This document shows, one piece after another, positions 24,401-32,756 of a DNA stretch of 64,000 bases; position 1 is the stretch's first letter; each line of letters begins with the position of its first letter. Where the stretch lies: assembly GCF_020639365.1 (NCBI RefSeq), contig NZ_JAINUL010000001.1, forward strand, positions 2,070,385 to 2,134,384, written 5' to 3'. Under the pieces are notes generated by a model. It was given only the letters and a program-made list of their open reading frames with translations, searched no databases and was not told the origin of the DNA. The position numbers and the translations under genes are program-made. Source of the stretch: Streptomyces flavotricini (lineage in GTDB: Bacteria; Actinomycetota; Actinomycetes; Streptomycetales; Streptomycetaceae).

Positions 24401-25605
24401 ACGACGGTCTCATCCTCTACGTTCCGGGGTCGGTGATGATCCTGGCGCTGCTGATCAAGGCGCCGACCCTGCGCCGGGGCTGGGACCAGCCGCTCATGCG
24501 GGCCGTGTGCACCCTGCTCGTCGTCGGCTGCCTCGTCATGTTCCTGGCGGCGCCGCCGACGATCTCCGCGGTCAACCGGCTCACCGGGATCGTCAACTTC
24601 TCGGCCCCGCTGGTGTACAGCGCGCTGACCGCGTTCTCCGGGTCGTGCATCGTCCTGGTCCTGCAGTGGGGCGGCGGCCCGCCCGCCGTCGTACGGCGGG
24701 CCACCCGGCTGACGGTGGCCGTCTTCAGCGCCGTCACCCTGTTCATCGTCGTCCTGTTCGCGATCGGCGACGCGCCCGTGGAGCGGCTGCGCGACCTGGA
24801 CACGTACTACGCCAACACGCCCTGGCTGCGGGAGATGATCGTCTGCTACCTCCTCGCGCACACGGTGGGCAGTTCGACGCTGACCCTGCTGTGCTGGAAG
24901 TGGCTGCTGCGCGTGCGCCCCTCGCTGCGCCCGCTGCGTACCGGACTGGCCCTGATCGTGCTCGGCGGGGCGCTGGACCTGGGCTACCTGGTCGCGAAGT
25001 GGGCGGCGGTGGGCGCCCGCTGGGCCGGCCGCGACTGGGACGGCCTGTCCACGTACGTGGCCCCGCCGTTCGCCTCCGCCGCGGCCCTGATGGTGGGCTC
25101 GGGGTTCATCGTCCCGCTGGTCGGCGGCTCGGCGGCCTGGCGGGACTTCAGCCGGTACCGGCGGCTGCACCCGCTGTGGAAGGCGCTGCGCGGCTTCGCC
25201 GCGTCGAGCGTGACGACGGTGCCGCTGACCTGGTGGTCGCCGATAGGGATCCGGCTGATCCACCGCGAATCGGTGATCGACGACGGGATCCTGGCCCTGG
25301 CCGGCTGGTTCGACCCGGCCGTGCGGGGCGCCGCCTACGAGGCCGCCCTCGGCCAGGGCATGTGCACGTCGCGGGCCTCGGTCGTGGCCGACGCGGCCAT
25401 GCTCGCCGCGGCCTGCCGGCGCCGGGAGGCGGCCGCCACCGAGGCGTCGGCGGCCGCCGACCGGGCGGCCGAGGGCGAGGGCGAGGGCGACCAGGGGCTG
25501 CCCGAGCCGTACCGGCTGGACTCCCGGCCGCTGGCCGCGCTGGCCCGGGAGTTCCGCACCTCCCCCATCGTGGCGGCCGTACGGCGGGACCGGGCCGCGC
25601 TCTGA
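24397..25605 (+). CDS. MAB_1171c-like multi-pass membrane protein
   Basis: A 402-residue protein. The N-terminal half has about six or seven hydrophobic segments (first GLILYVPGSVMILALLI, then VCTLLVVGCLVMFL) and the last is near residue 235. The C-terminal third is cytoplasmic-like, with WRDFSRYRRLHPLWKAL and RESVIDDGILAL, followed by an acidic and Ala-rich stretch. The architecture and the W-x-x-LRPLW-type segment match proteins annotated as the MAB_1171c family of putative transporters, which in actinomycetes are often encoded near helix-turn-helix/ImmA genes. It is translationally coupled to the flavoprotein. Whether it transports, senses or synthesises something is not known. Confidence 0.72.
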   Translation: MNDGLILYVPGSVMILALLIKAPTLRRGWDQPLMRAVCTLLVVGCLVMFLAAPPTISAVNRLTGIVNFSAPLVYSALTAFSGSCIVLVLQWGGGPPAVVRRATRLTVAVFSAVTLFIVVLFAIGDAPVERLRDLDTYYANTPWLREMIVCYLLAHTVGSSTLTLLCWKWLLRVRPSLRPLRTGLALIVLGGALDLGYLVAKWAAVGARWAGRDWDGLSTYVAPPFASAAALMVGSGFIVPLVGGSAAWRDFSRYRRLHPLWKALRGFAASSVTTVPLTWWSPIGIRLIHRESVIDDGILALAGWFDPAVRGAAYEAALGQGMCTSRASVVADAAMLAAACRRREAAATEASAAADRAAEGEGEGDQGLPEPYRLDSRPLAALAREFRTSPIVAAVRRDRAAL

Positions 25606-25624
25606 AGGCGCCGGCCGCCGGTCT

Positions 25625-26878
25625 TCACCCGGCGAGGGCGTCCTCCGGCTCGGGGTTCCGCGCGAGCCAGGCCCCGTACGCCCGCACCCGGCGCCAGTGC
25701 TGGAGCTGGTCGAGGGCGAACGTGGCCCGCGGGGAGGCCGCCGGGCGCGGCTCCAGCCCGCGGGCCAGCCGGTGCAGCTGGAAGCGTACGAAGGCCAGCA
25801 GCGCGGCGCCGGCCAGGTCCCGGTCCTTCCAGCGCAGCCGCTCCACGGTCACCCGTACGTCCTCCCCGGCGCGCCAGCGGGCCGGCAGATCGGGGCGGAA
25901 CGCCAGCGCCGAGGCGAGCCCGACGACGGACACCCCACGGGCCAGGACCTTCCGGGCGGTCTCCTGGCGGCCTATCCCGCCGGTCAGCATCAGCGGCATC
26001 GTGGCCGCGTCCAGGAACTGCTCGGCGAAGGTGAGGAAGTACGCCTCCCGTTCGAGGGTCCGCAGGTCGGCGGTGCGGCCCAGGGTCGCGGGGCTCTCCA
26101 CGCTGCCGCCGGACAGTTCGACCAGGTCGACGCCGAGGCCGCCGAGGGCCTCTAGGACCTGCGCCGCGTCCTCGGTGTCGAAGCCGCCGCGCTGGAAGTC
26201 GGCGATGTTGAGCTTGACGCCGACCGCGAAGCCGGGGGCCACCTGCGCGCGGACCGCGCGGACGACCTCGGTGAGCAGCCGGACCCGGTTCTCCGGGCTG
26301 CCGCCCCAGCGGTCCGTGCGCCGGTTGACCAGCGGGGAGAGGAACTGGCTGAGCAGGTAGCCGTGGGCGGCGTGGATCTGCACCCCGTCGAAGCCCGCCT
26401 CCTCGGCGCGCCGGGCCGTGACCGCGAACCGGGTGATGGTGGCCTCGATGTCGGCCTCGGTCATCGCGGTGGGGCGGGCGAAGCGCTTGGTGTGCTTGCC
26501 GAGGCTCACGCCGATGTCGGAGGGCGCCCAGGCCGTGCCGGGCATCTCGGAGCCGACCTGCCGGCCCGGGTGGTTGATCTGCATCCAGACCCGGCCGCCT
26601 CCGCTGGACGCGGCCCCGGCCCAGCGGCGGAAGGGGTCGAGCGGGGAGCGGGCGTCGAGGACGATGGTGCCCGGCGCGGTCAGCGCCCGGCGGTCGACCA
26701 TCACGTTCCCGGTGATCAGGAGTCCTGCGCCGCCCTGCGCCCAACGGCGGTAGAGGCGCTCGATGCGCTCGTCCGGCAGCTGGCCGGACCCGGCGAGGCT
26801 CTCCTCCATGGCCGCCTTCGCCAAGCGGTTCGGCAGGACCGATCCGCCGGGCAGCTCCAGTGGCGTGAACAGGTCCAT
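25625..26878 (-). CDS. NADH:flavin oxidoreductase (old yellow enzyme family)
   Basis: A 417-residue FMN-dependent TIM-barrel enzyme. MDLFTPLELPGGSVLPNRLAKAAM is the standard N-terminus, and the ATG at 26878 follows GGGGAG. GVQIHAAHGYLLSQFLSP carries the active-site histidines, and DRWGGSPENRVRLL is diagnostic. PLMLTGGI is part of the FMN phosphate site. These enzymes reduce activated C=C bonds of enones or nitro compounds. The C-terminal 60 residues extend past the barrel. Convergent with the membrane protein gene, with 19 bp between stops. Confidence 0.9.
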   Translation of the reverse strand: MDLFTPLELPGGSVLPNRLAKAAMEESLAGSGQLPDERIERLYRRWAQGGAGLLITGNVMVDRRALTAPGTIVLDARSPLDPFRRWAGAASSGGGRVWMQINHPGRQVGSEMPGTAWAPSDIGVSLGKHTKRFARPTAMTEADIEATITRFAVTARRAEEAGFDGVQIHAAHGYLLSQFLSPLVNRRTDRWGGSPENRVRLLTEVVRAVRAQVAPGFAVGVKLNIADFQRGGFDTEDAAQVLEALGGLGVDLVELSGGSVESPATLGRTADLRTLEREAYFLTFAEQFLDAATMPLMLTGGIGRQETARKVLARGVSVVGLASALAFRPDLPARWRAGEDVRVTVERLRWKDRDLAGAALLAFVRFQLHRLARGLEPRPAASPRATFALDQLQHWRRVRAYGAWLARNPEPEDALAG

Positions 26879-27002
26879 CAGCAGTCTCCCCAGGAAACGT
26901 GTTGCACGTGTCATCGCGCGCCCCGGCGCAAAACATACCGCCCGCTCCCCGAAGCCCGTCAGGCTCCGTCCACAAGAATCAAGGCACCCCGGACACGCGG
27001 AA

Positions 27003-27028
27003 CGCCCCGGGCCGAAGGGCCCGGGGCG
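27003..27028 (-). terminator. Terminator downstream of folD
   Basis: Perfect 11-bp stem CGCCCCGGGCC / GGCCCGGGGCG with loop GAAG, about 70 bp past the folD stop. Confidence 0.65.
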
Positions 27029-27034
27029 CCTGCC

Positions 27035-27088
27035 GTACGCGGCGTGCGTGCGCGGCGTGCGTACGCGGCATTCCCGTACGCGGGGTGC
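27035..27088. repeat. Short imperfect tandem repeat, GTACGCGGCGTGC-type
   Basis: Four adjacent copies of 13-15 bp: two of 13 bp, one of 15 bp ending ATTCCC, and GTACGCGGGGTGC. They lie between the folD stop and its terminator. Confidence 0.75.
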
Positions 27089-27098
27089 GGCGCGGCGG

Positions 27099-28001
27099 TC
27101 AGAGGTCCGCGAGCTCCAGCCCGGCCTGGGCGGCGGCCGCCCGGACCGTCTGCTCCAGCAGCACGGCGATGGTCATCGGGCCGACGCCGCCCGGGACCGG
27201 GGTGATCAGCGAGGCGCGGGCGGCGGCGGACTCGAAGTGGACGTCGCCGACGTTGCCCTCGTTGTAGCCGGCGTCCAGGACCACGGCGCCCGGCTTGATG
27301 TCCTCGCCCCGGATGAACTCGGCCTTGCCCACGGCGGCGACCAGCACGTCGGCCTGGCGCACGATCGAAGGCAGGTCGACGGTGCGGGAGTGGCAGTAGG
27401 TGACGGTGGCGTTCTGCTCCAGCAGCAGCATGCCGGCCGGCTTGCCCAGGATCGCGCTGCGCCCGACGACCACGGCGTGCTTGCCGGTCAGGTCCACGTC
27501 GTACTCGGCGAGGAGCCGCATGATGCCGCCGGGGGTGCAGGACACGAAGCCCGGCAGCCCGAAGCCCATGGCGGCGAAGGAGTGCATGGTGACACCGTCG
27601 ACGTCCTTGCCCGGGGCGATGGCCTCGAAGGCGGCGCGCTCGTCGATGTGGTGCGGGACCGGGTGCTGGAGCAGGATTCCGCTGATCTCCGGGTCCTCGG
27701 AGAGCGCGGTGAGGGCGGCGACGAGCTCCTCGGTGGTGGTCTCGGCCGGCAGCTCCACGTGGCGGGAGGTGATCCCGGCCTTGGCGCAGCGGTTCTGCTT
27801 CATCTTCACGTACGTCACGGACGCCGGGTCCTCGCCGACCAGCACGGTCGCGAGACAGGGGGCCGTGCCGGTGCGCTCGGTGATCTTCGCAGCGAGGACG
27901 GCGGTCCGCTCCGAGACGCGGCGGGCGAGGGCGGTGCCGTCCATCAGCCGGGCGGGGCCGGCATCGGTGACGGTGGCAGTGGCAGTCTGGGCAGTCGTCA
28001 C
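27099..28001 (-). CDS. folD: Bifunctional methylenetetrahydrofolate dehydrogenase / methenyltetrahydrofolate cyclohydrolase
   Basis: A 300-residue FolD, interconverting 5,10-methylene-, methenyl- and 10-formyl-tetrahydrofolate with NADP. Signatures are YVKMKQNRCAKAGI (with the catalytic Lys), GILLQHPVPHHID, PGKDVDGVT, the NADP-binding VVVGRSAILGKPAGMLLL and the C-terminal TPVPGGVGPMTIAVLLEQT. The GTG at 28001 is chosen because AGGAG lies 5 nt upstream and the conserved region follows; longer upstream reading covers the riboswitch. A ZTP riboswitch precedes the gene, so expression should rise when ZTP/ZMP signals 10-formyl-THF shortage. Confidence 0.96.
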   Translation of the reverse strand: MTTAQTATATVTDAGPARLMDGTALARRVSERTAVLAAKITERTGTAPCLATVLVGEDPASVTYVKMKQNRCAKAGITSRHVELPAETTTEELVAALTALSEDPEISGILLQHPVPHHIDERAAFEAIAPGKDVDGVTMHSFAAMGFGLPGFVSCTPGGIMRLLAEYDVDLTGKHAVVVGRSAILGKPAGMLLLEQNATVTYCHSRTVDLPSIVRQADVLVAAVGKAEFIRGEDIKPGAVVLDAGYNEGNVGDVHFESAAARASLITPVPGGVGPMTIAVLLEQTVRAAAAQAGLELADL

Positions 28002-28049
28002 GGGGTCTCCTGAGCGTCGCTGCGGATCGCGGTTCGCGGGTTCGCGGTT

Positions 28050-28142
28050 CGCCCAGGCGCGCGGCAGGAGACGTACGTGCGGGGACGTACGCCGGGCCGC
28101 TCCCCGGTGGTGATCCACCCGAACGCCAGTCACGGCCCGGCT
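28050..28142 (-). promoter_or_regulatory. ZTP (pfl) riboswitch upstream of folD
   Basis: Read on the minus strand, the leader contains GCCGTGACTGGCG, then a GGTGGATCACC hairpin, then ACCACCGGGGAGCGGCCCGG, and after about 30 nt the downstream element CCGCGCGCCTGGGCGAACC. These are the two conserved halves of the pfl/ZTP motif, in order and spacing (CGUGACUGGCG, CCACCGGGGAGCGG, CCGCCUGGGC). It ends about 50 nt before the folD start. Known pfl RNAs bind ZMP/ZTP and turn on folate and purine genes, including folD in actinobacteria. A -10-like TAGAGT lies just upstream at 28145-28150. Confidence 0.9.
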
Positions 28143-28251
28143 CCACTCTAATGGACCCCGTCGGCGGATGCGGTGGTGCGTGGCGGCCCTCGGCGCGCGG
28201 GATCCGGTCAAACCGGTGGATCACCGGCGTCCCACCTGGGACGATCGAGAC

Positions 28252-29013
28252 ATGACACGCACTTTCGACCACCTCGTCGCGGAAGCCGAGTCCGTTTCCG
28301 TCGACGGCTGGGACTTCTCCTGGCTCGACGGCCGGGCCACCGAGCAGCGCCCCTCCTGGGGATACCAGCGGCTGCTCGGCGAGCGTCTGGCCCGGGTCCG
28401 CTCCGCCCTCGACATCCAGACCGGCGGCGGGGAGGTGCTCGCCGGGGCCGGGCCGCTGCCTCCGCTCATGGCGGCCACCGAGTCCTGGCCGCCGAACATC
28501 GACAAGGCGACCCGGCTCCTGCACCCGCTGGGCGCCGTCGTGGTCGCGGACTCCGACGAGCCGCCGCTGCCGTTCGGCGACGAGGCCTTCGAGCTGGTTT
28601 CCAGCCGCCACCCGGTGACCATCTGGTGGGAGGAGATCGCGCGGGTGCTGCGTCCGGGCGGTACGTACCTCTCGCAGCAGGTCGGTCCGGCGAGCGTCTT
28701 CGAGCTCGTCGAGTACTTCCTCGGACCCCAGCCGGAGGAGGTCCGGCGCGGCAGGCACCCCGACGACGCGGTGGCCGACGCCGGCAAGGCCGGCCTCGAC
28801 GTGGTGGACCTGCGCTCCGAAAGACTGCGTACGGAGTTCCACGACATCGGGGCCGTGATCTACTTTCTCCGGAAGGTGATCTGGATGGTGCCCGGCTTCA
28901 CGGTCGGGCAGTACCGGGACCGGCTGCGCGAGCTCCATGAACAGATCGATCGTGACGGCCCGTTCGTGGCGCATACCGCCCGTTTCCTCATCGAGGCCCG
29001 CAAAACGGGCTGA
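28252..29013 (+). CDS. Class I SAM-dependent methyltransferase
   Basis: A 253-residue methyltransferase-fold protein. Motif I reads ALDIQTGGGEVLAGAG, where Gln-Thr replace the usual Gly-Cys but the GGG loop is kept. VVADSDEPPLPFGDEAFELVSSRHP is the motif II/III region, and IARVLRPGGTYLSQQVGP is the typical strand 5. The substrate is unknown. It is divergent from folD and lies immediately upstream of hrdB in the same direction. The ATG at 28252 fits the start of the conserved region. Confidence 0.83.
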   Translation: MTRTFDHLVAEAESVSVDGWDFSWLDGRATEQRPSWGYQRLLGERLARVRSALDIQTGGGEVLAGAGPLPPLMAATESWPPNIDKATRLLHPLGAVVVADSDEPPLPFGDEAFELVSSRHPVTIWWEEIARVLRPGGTYLSQQVGPASVFELVEYFLGPQPEEVRRGRHPDDAVADAGKAGLDVVDLRSERLRTEFHDIGAVIYFLRKVIWMVPGFTVGQYRDRLRELHEQIDRDGPFVAHTARFLIEARKTG

Positions 29014-29096
29014 CGGGAAGGGTGCGCAGGCGCGGACGGATCCACGGCCGAATGGTTGCGCGCCCACAGCGTGGCGCAGGTCACTCAATTCAGCGC

Positions 29097-29124
29097 GTAA
29101 CGAATCGACTCGGGCATGCGATGA
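29097..29124 (+). promoter_or_regulatory. hrdBp: Candidate ECF-type promoter of hrdB
   Basis: GTAAC (29097-29101) and CGATGA (29119-29124) are separated by 17 bp, about 115 bp before the hrdB start. This is the form expected of an extracytoplasmic-function sigma factor promoter. In other Streptomyces the main hrdB promoter is recognised by the ECF sigma factor ShbA. Assignment here is inference from the sequence. Confidence 0.6.
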
Positions 29125-29155
29125 ACCGACAGGTGTCCTCGCGCGGCCCCGGAAT

Positions 29156-29176
29156 ACAGACCCCCCTCGGGTCTGT
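29156..29176 (+). promoter_or_regulatory. Hairpin in hrdB 5' leader
   Basis: Perfect 8-bp stem ACAGACCC / GGGTCTGT with loop CCCTC, followed by TT. It lies between the candidate promoter and the hrdB start codon and could be an attenuator, stabiliser or remnant terminator. Confidence 0.5.
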
Positions 29177-29238
29177 TTCCCGAGTCCGCGCGATGATGTC
29201 CCGCCCACTCCCTATCTGTTCGCAACGAGAGGCTCCTT

Positions 29239-30831
29239 GTGTCGCTCAGCCCGTCCCGTACGTTCCCTCCGGAGATCGCCGAATCGGAGGCCCTCGTCGC
29301 GCTCGTCGAGCGCGGCCGCGAGCAGGGTCACATCAACGGTGACGACGTGCGCCAGGCCTTCGAGGCCGGCCGCATCCCGGTGGACCAGTGGAAGCGGGTC
29401 CTGCGCAGCTTGAACCAGGTCCTGGACGAGGAGGGTGTCGCGCTGCACGTCAGCGCCGCCCCCGCCACGAAGGCTGCCGCGAAGAAGCCCCGCAAGGCGG
29501 CCGCCGCGCCTGCCCGCACCGTCACGAAGAAGGCGGCCGCCGCGCCGCGCCCCATCGGTGCGCGCAAGGCCTCGGCCACCAGCGCGGCCCCGGCCACCGC
29601 GGCGGCGATATCCGCTTCGCCGGCCGCGGCCACCGAGGACGAGGTGACGGCCGACGCCGCCGCCGAGCCGAAGAAGCGGACGGTCAAGAAGACCGCCGCG
29701 AAGAAGACCGCGGTGAAGAAGACCGCCGCCGCGGCCAAGAAGACCAGTGCCAAGGACTCGGACGAGGGCGAGACCCCGGCCGCCGAGGGCGAGGACTGGG
29801 CCGCCGAGGACCTCGTCGACGAGGTCGAGGAAGAGGCCCCCAAGGCCGGCGGCTCCCAGGGCTTCGTCCTGTCCGACGACGACGAGGACGACGCCCCGGC
29901 GCAGACGGTCATGGTGGCCGGTGCCACCGCCGACCCCGTCAAGGACTACCTGAAGCTGATCGGCAAGGTGCCGCTCCTCAACGCAGAGCAGGAGGTCGAG
30001 CTCGCCAAGCGCATCGAGGCGGGTCTCTTCTCCGAGTACAAGCTCGAAGAGGAGGAGGACCACAAGCCCGCGTTCAAGCGCGAGCTGGAGATCCTCGTCG
30101 AGGACGGCCGCCGCGCCAAGAACCACCTGCTGGAGGCCAACCTCCGCCTCGTGGTCTCCCTGGCCAAGCGCTACACCGGCCGCGGCATGCTCTTCCTGGA
30201 CCTGATCCAGGAGGGCAACGTCGGCCTGATCCGCGCCGTGGAGAAGTTCGACTACACCAAGGGCTTCAAGTTCTCCACGTACGCGACCTGGTGGATCCGG
30301 CAGGCGATCACGCGTGCCATGGCCGACCAGTCGCGTACGATCCGCATCCCGGTGCACATGGTCGAGATCATCAACAAGCTCGCCCGTGTGCAGCGCCAGA
30401 TGCTCCAGGACCTCGGCCGGGAGCCCACTCCGGAGGAGCTGGGCAAGGAACTCGACATGACCCCCGAGAAGGTCATCGAGGTCCAGAAGTACGGCCGCGA
30501 GCCGATCTCCCTGCACACCCCGCTGGGTGAGGAGGGCGACAGCGAGTTCGGTGACCTCATCGAGGACTCCGAGGCGGTCGTGCCGGCCGACGCCGTGTCG
30601 TTCACGTTCCTCCAGGAGCAGCTGCAGTCGATCCTGGGCACGCTCTCGGAGCGTGAGGCGGGCGTCGTCTCGATGCGTTACGGCCTGAACGACGGCCAGC
30701 CGAAGACCCTGGACGAGATCGGCCGCGTGTACGGGGTCACCCGTGAGCGCATCCGCCAGATCGAGTCCAAGACCATGTCGAAGCTGCGCCACCCGTCGCG
30801 TTCGCAGGTCCTGCGCGACTACCTCGACTGA
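29239..30831 (+). CDS. hrdB: Principal RNA polymerase sigma factor HrdB (RpoD, sigma-70 group 1)
   Basis: A 530-residue vegetative sigma factor, starting at a GTG. Residues 10-70 are region 1.1; about 75-225 is the Ala/Lys-rich then acidic spacer characteristic of Streptomyces HrdB. Region 1.2 starts at about 233 ([20 protein letters not shown]). Regions 2.1-2.4 (about 295-365) contain [16 protein letters not shown] and [12 protein letters not shown]. Region 3 follows, and region 4 starts at about 470 ([15 protein letters not shown]) with the -35-binding helix-turn-helix [20 protein letters not shown] (491-510). The full complement separates it from group 2 Hrd proteins. It is preceded by an ECF-type promoter and followed by a strong terminator. 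Confidence 0.97.
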   Translation: MSLSPSRTFPPEIAESEALVALVERGREQGHINGDDVRQAFEAGRIPVDQWKRVLRSLNQVLDEEGVALHVSAAPATKAAAKKPRKAAAAPARTVTKKAAAAPRPIGARKASATSAAPATAAAISASPAAATEDEVTADAAAEPKKRTVKKTAAKKTAVKKTAAAAKKTSAKDSDEGETPAAEGEDWAAEDLVDEVEEEAPKAGGSQGFVLSDDDEDDAPAQTVMVAGATADPVKDYLKLIGKVPLLNAEQEVELAKRIEAGLFSEYKLEEEEDHKPAFKRELEILVEDGRRAKNHLLEANLRLVVSLAKRYTGRGMLFLDLIQEGNVGLIRAVEKFDYTKGFKFSTYATWWIRQAITRAMADQSRTIRIPVHMVEIINKLARVQRQMLQDLGREPTPEELGKELDMTPEKVIEVQKYGREPISLHTPLGEEGDSEFGDLIEDSEAVVPADAVSFTFLQEQLQSILGTLSEREAGVVSMRYGLNDGQPKTLDEIGRVYGVTRERIRQIESKTMSKLRHPSRSQVLRDYLD

Positions 30832-30843
30832 GTCGATCTCCTC

Positions 30844-30887
30844 CAGAACGCCCCCGACCCGCGGATCCGCAGGTCGGGGGCGTTCTG
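30844..30887 (+). terminator. Strong hairpin terminator of hrdB
   Basis: Sixteen-bp perfect stem CAGAACGCCCCCGACC / GGTCGGGGGCGTTCTG starting 12 bp after the stop. The loop itself holds the palindrome GCGGATCCGC. No T tract, so of the I-shaped class common in actinobacteria. A short GGTCA tandem repeat follows at about 30927-30947, running into the end of the next gene. Confidence 0.88.
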
Positions 30888-30938
30888 CGTCCGGCCAGGA
30901 CGGATCAGGTCCGATCTGGTGAGGCCGGTCAGGTCAGG

Positions 30939-32756
30939 TCAGGTCAGGCGGAAGACGGGACCCTTGGGGGTGAACGGCAGGGAGGCACCCTGGGGGATCA
31001 GGTACGCGTGTTCGCGCCGGATGCGCAGGATGTCGCACCAGCCGTCCGTGATCACGAGCACCGGGGCCCCGGGCGGGAAGTCCTCCGCCCGCTGCAGCAG
31101 GTCGATGCCCGGCTGCAGCTCGGTGCCGCCGCGCCCGCGGACCCGTACCCGGCCCGCGATCTCGGTCGGGGGCAGATAGCCCGCGTCGTACGGCGCCGCG
31201 TCGCAGAAGACGACCCGCGCCGCCGGTACGTCGCGGGCCTGCGCGTACGAGGCGATCGCGCCCAGTGCCTTGCCGAGCAGGGCGGCGTTCATCGACCCCG
31301 AGGTGTCGAGAACCACGCCGAAGGTGCAGCGGGCGATCTCCTCGGGCGGGAAGTAGCGGCCCGCGCGCGGGATGTCCGGGGTGGAAGCCTGGCGGCGCGC
31401 CGGGCGCGCGAAGCTCCGTACCGGCTCGGGGCGCGGCACGTACTCGTCGAACCAGCGGGCGAGCCGGGCGTCCCACGGCACGGGCGGGTGGGCCAGGGCC
31501 CGGATCTCCTGGATCAGCCCTGCGGGCAGCAGGCCGCGCTCCCCGTACGTGTGCAGGTCGAAGCCCTGGACGAGGCCGCGCCGGTAGAACTCGTCCAGGT
31601 CGGTGTACGGCGCGCTGCCCGGGTGGGGCAGCGGCTCGCCCAGGATGTCCCCGCGGCCCTTGCCGCGCAGGGTGGCGAGGCGGCGCGTCCGGCGCAGGTC
31701 GGCGGTGATCCGGTCGTAGACCTCCTCGACGGAGAGGTCCCTCAGCTCCGGGTCGTACAGCAGCCTGGCGGGCATCTCGCCGACGCCCATCTCGACGAGC
31801 CAACCGTTGACCACGTAGTCGGCGGCCACGTTGTGCAGGTACGGGTCCCGGGCGCCGCGGCGCTCGCCGTGGCGCAGGGCGGCGTGCAGCATCTCGTGGG
31901 CCAGGATGAACCGCCATTCCTCGTCCTCGAAGCTGCGCAGCGGGTTGACGTAGATCTCCCCGGCGGTGGCGCTGACCGCCGCGATGTCGATGCCCTGGGC
32001 GCGGGCCAGCTCGGCGTCGGCGACGATCTTCAGGCCGCTGGCCAGGCCGCCGAGGAGCGGGTACGAGGAGACGAACCAGTTCAGGGCGCGGTCCCACGGG
32101 CGGTGCGCCACGCGCTGCCCCGTGACCCGGTCGCGGCGCCCGCCCGCCACCTCCATGGCGGCGGAGACGCTGCGGGTCAGGGCGTGCGCGAACGCGGTCT
32201 CCCAGTCGGGGACCTGGGTGGAGTTCCATGCGGGCCAGGTGACCAGGAGCTGGTCGGGACGGTCGCCGGCGGTGCCGCAGTGTGCGAGGGCGGCGGGGAT
32301 GCCGTCCCGGCGCCAGCGGGCCGCGAGCAGTTCCTCGTCACCGCCGGGGTACTCGGCCGGGAGGTCGTCCGGGGGCCGGAGCGACGGCTGGGTCACCAGG
32401 AAGCGGTTGACGACGGCGCAGCGGGCGGCGAGGTCGAAGCGGTCGGGCTGCACGCGCTCGTCTACGGCCGCGGCCGGGACGTGGCCGAAGCCGAGGTGGA
32501 GCAGGGCGTGGGCGAAGGCCCAGGCCCAGGCCGCGGGGTCGGCGCGCAGCCCGGAGCGGACGTGGAGGACGCCGTTGGAGTCCACGGCGACCAGGCCCGC
32601 GGCGGGGGTTCGGGGGCACTTGGACTGCTCGCACACGCTTCCGCCGACGGCCGCGAGGGCCGGGTTCCGTTTGACCAGGGCGAGCCCCTCGGCGAAAGCC
32701 TGGGCGGCGGGGTCGGGCGCGGCGGCCTTCTTCGGCCGGGGGCGCGACACGCTCAC
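30939..32756 (-). CDS. vWA domain protein with zinc-metallopeptidase-like region (DUF2201-type)
   Basis: A 605-residue protein. The N-terminal part resembles the putative metallopeptidase domain found with vWA proteins: a canonical HEMLH at 287-291 (ILAHEMLHAALRH) and, earlier, a related but Glu-less HALLH at 83-87 followed by GH at 91-92. The C-terminal part is a von Willebrand A domain with MIDAS motif D484-T-S-G-S-M and later VITDGWCD. Such proteins pair with MoxR ATPases as metal-dependent assembly or remodelling factors. The GTG start overlaps the upstream AAA gene by 4 bp (GTGA), so the two are translationally coupled. Targets are unknown. Confidence 0.85.
   Translation of the reverse strand: MSVSRPRPKKAAAPDPAAQAFAEGLALVKRNPALAAVGGSVCEQSKCPRTPAAGLVAVDSNGVLHVRSGLRADPAAWAWAFAHALLHLGFGHVPAAAVDERVQPDRFDLAARCAVVNRFLVTQPSLRPPDDLPAEYPGGDEELLAARWRRDGIPAALAHCGTAGDRPDQLLVTWPAWNSTQVPDWETAFAHALTRSVSAAMEVAGGRRDRVTGQRVAHRPWDRALNWFVSSYPLLGGLASGLKIVADAELARAQGIDIAAVSATAGEIYVNPLRSFEDEEWRFILAHEMLHAALRHGERRGARDPYLHNVAADYVVNGWLVEMGVGEMPARLLYDPELRDLSVEEVYDRITADLRRTRRLATLRGKGRGDILGEPLPHPGSAPYTDLDEFYRRGLVQGFDLHTYGERGLLPAGLIQEIRALAHPPVPWDARLARWFDEYVPRPEPVRSFARPARRQASTPDIPRAGRYFPPEEIARCTFGVVLDTSGSMNAALLGKALGAIASYAQARDVPAARVVFCDAAPYDAGYLPPTEIAGRVRVRGRGGTELQPGIDLLQRAEDFPPGAPVLVITDGWCDILRIRREHAYLIPQGASLPFTPKGPVFRLT

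Noticed and set aside
28001..28211. Longer N-terminus for folD starting near 28211
   Set aside because: The extra residues are the translation of the ZTP riboswitch and are unlike FolD; a good ribosome binding site precedes 28001.
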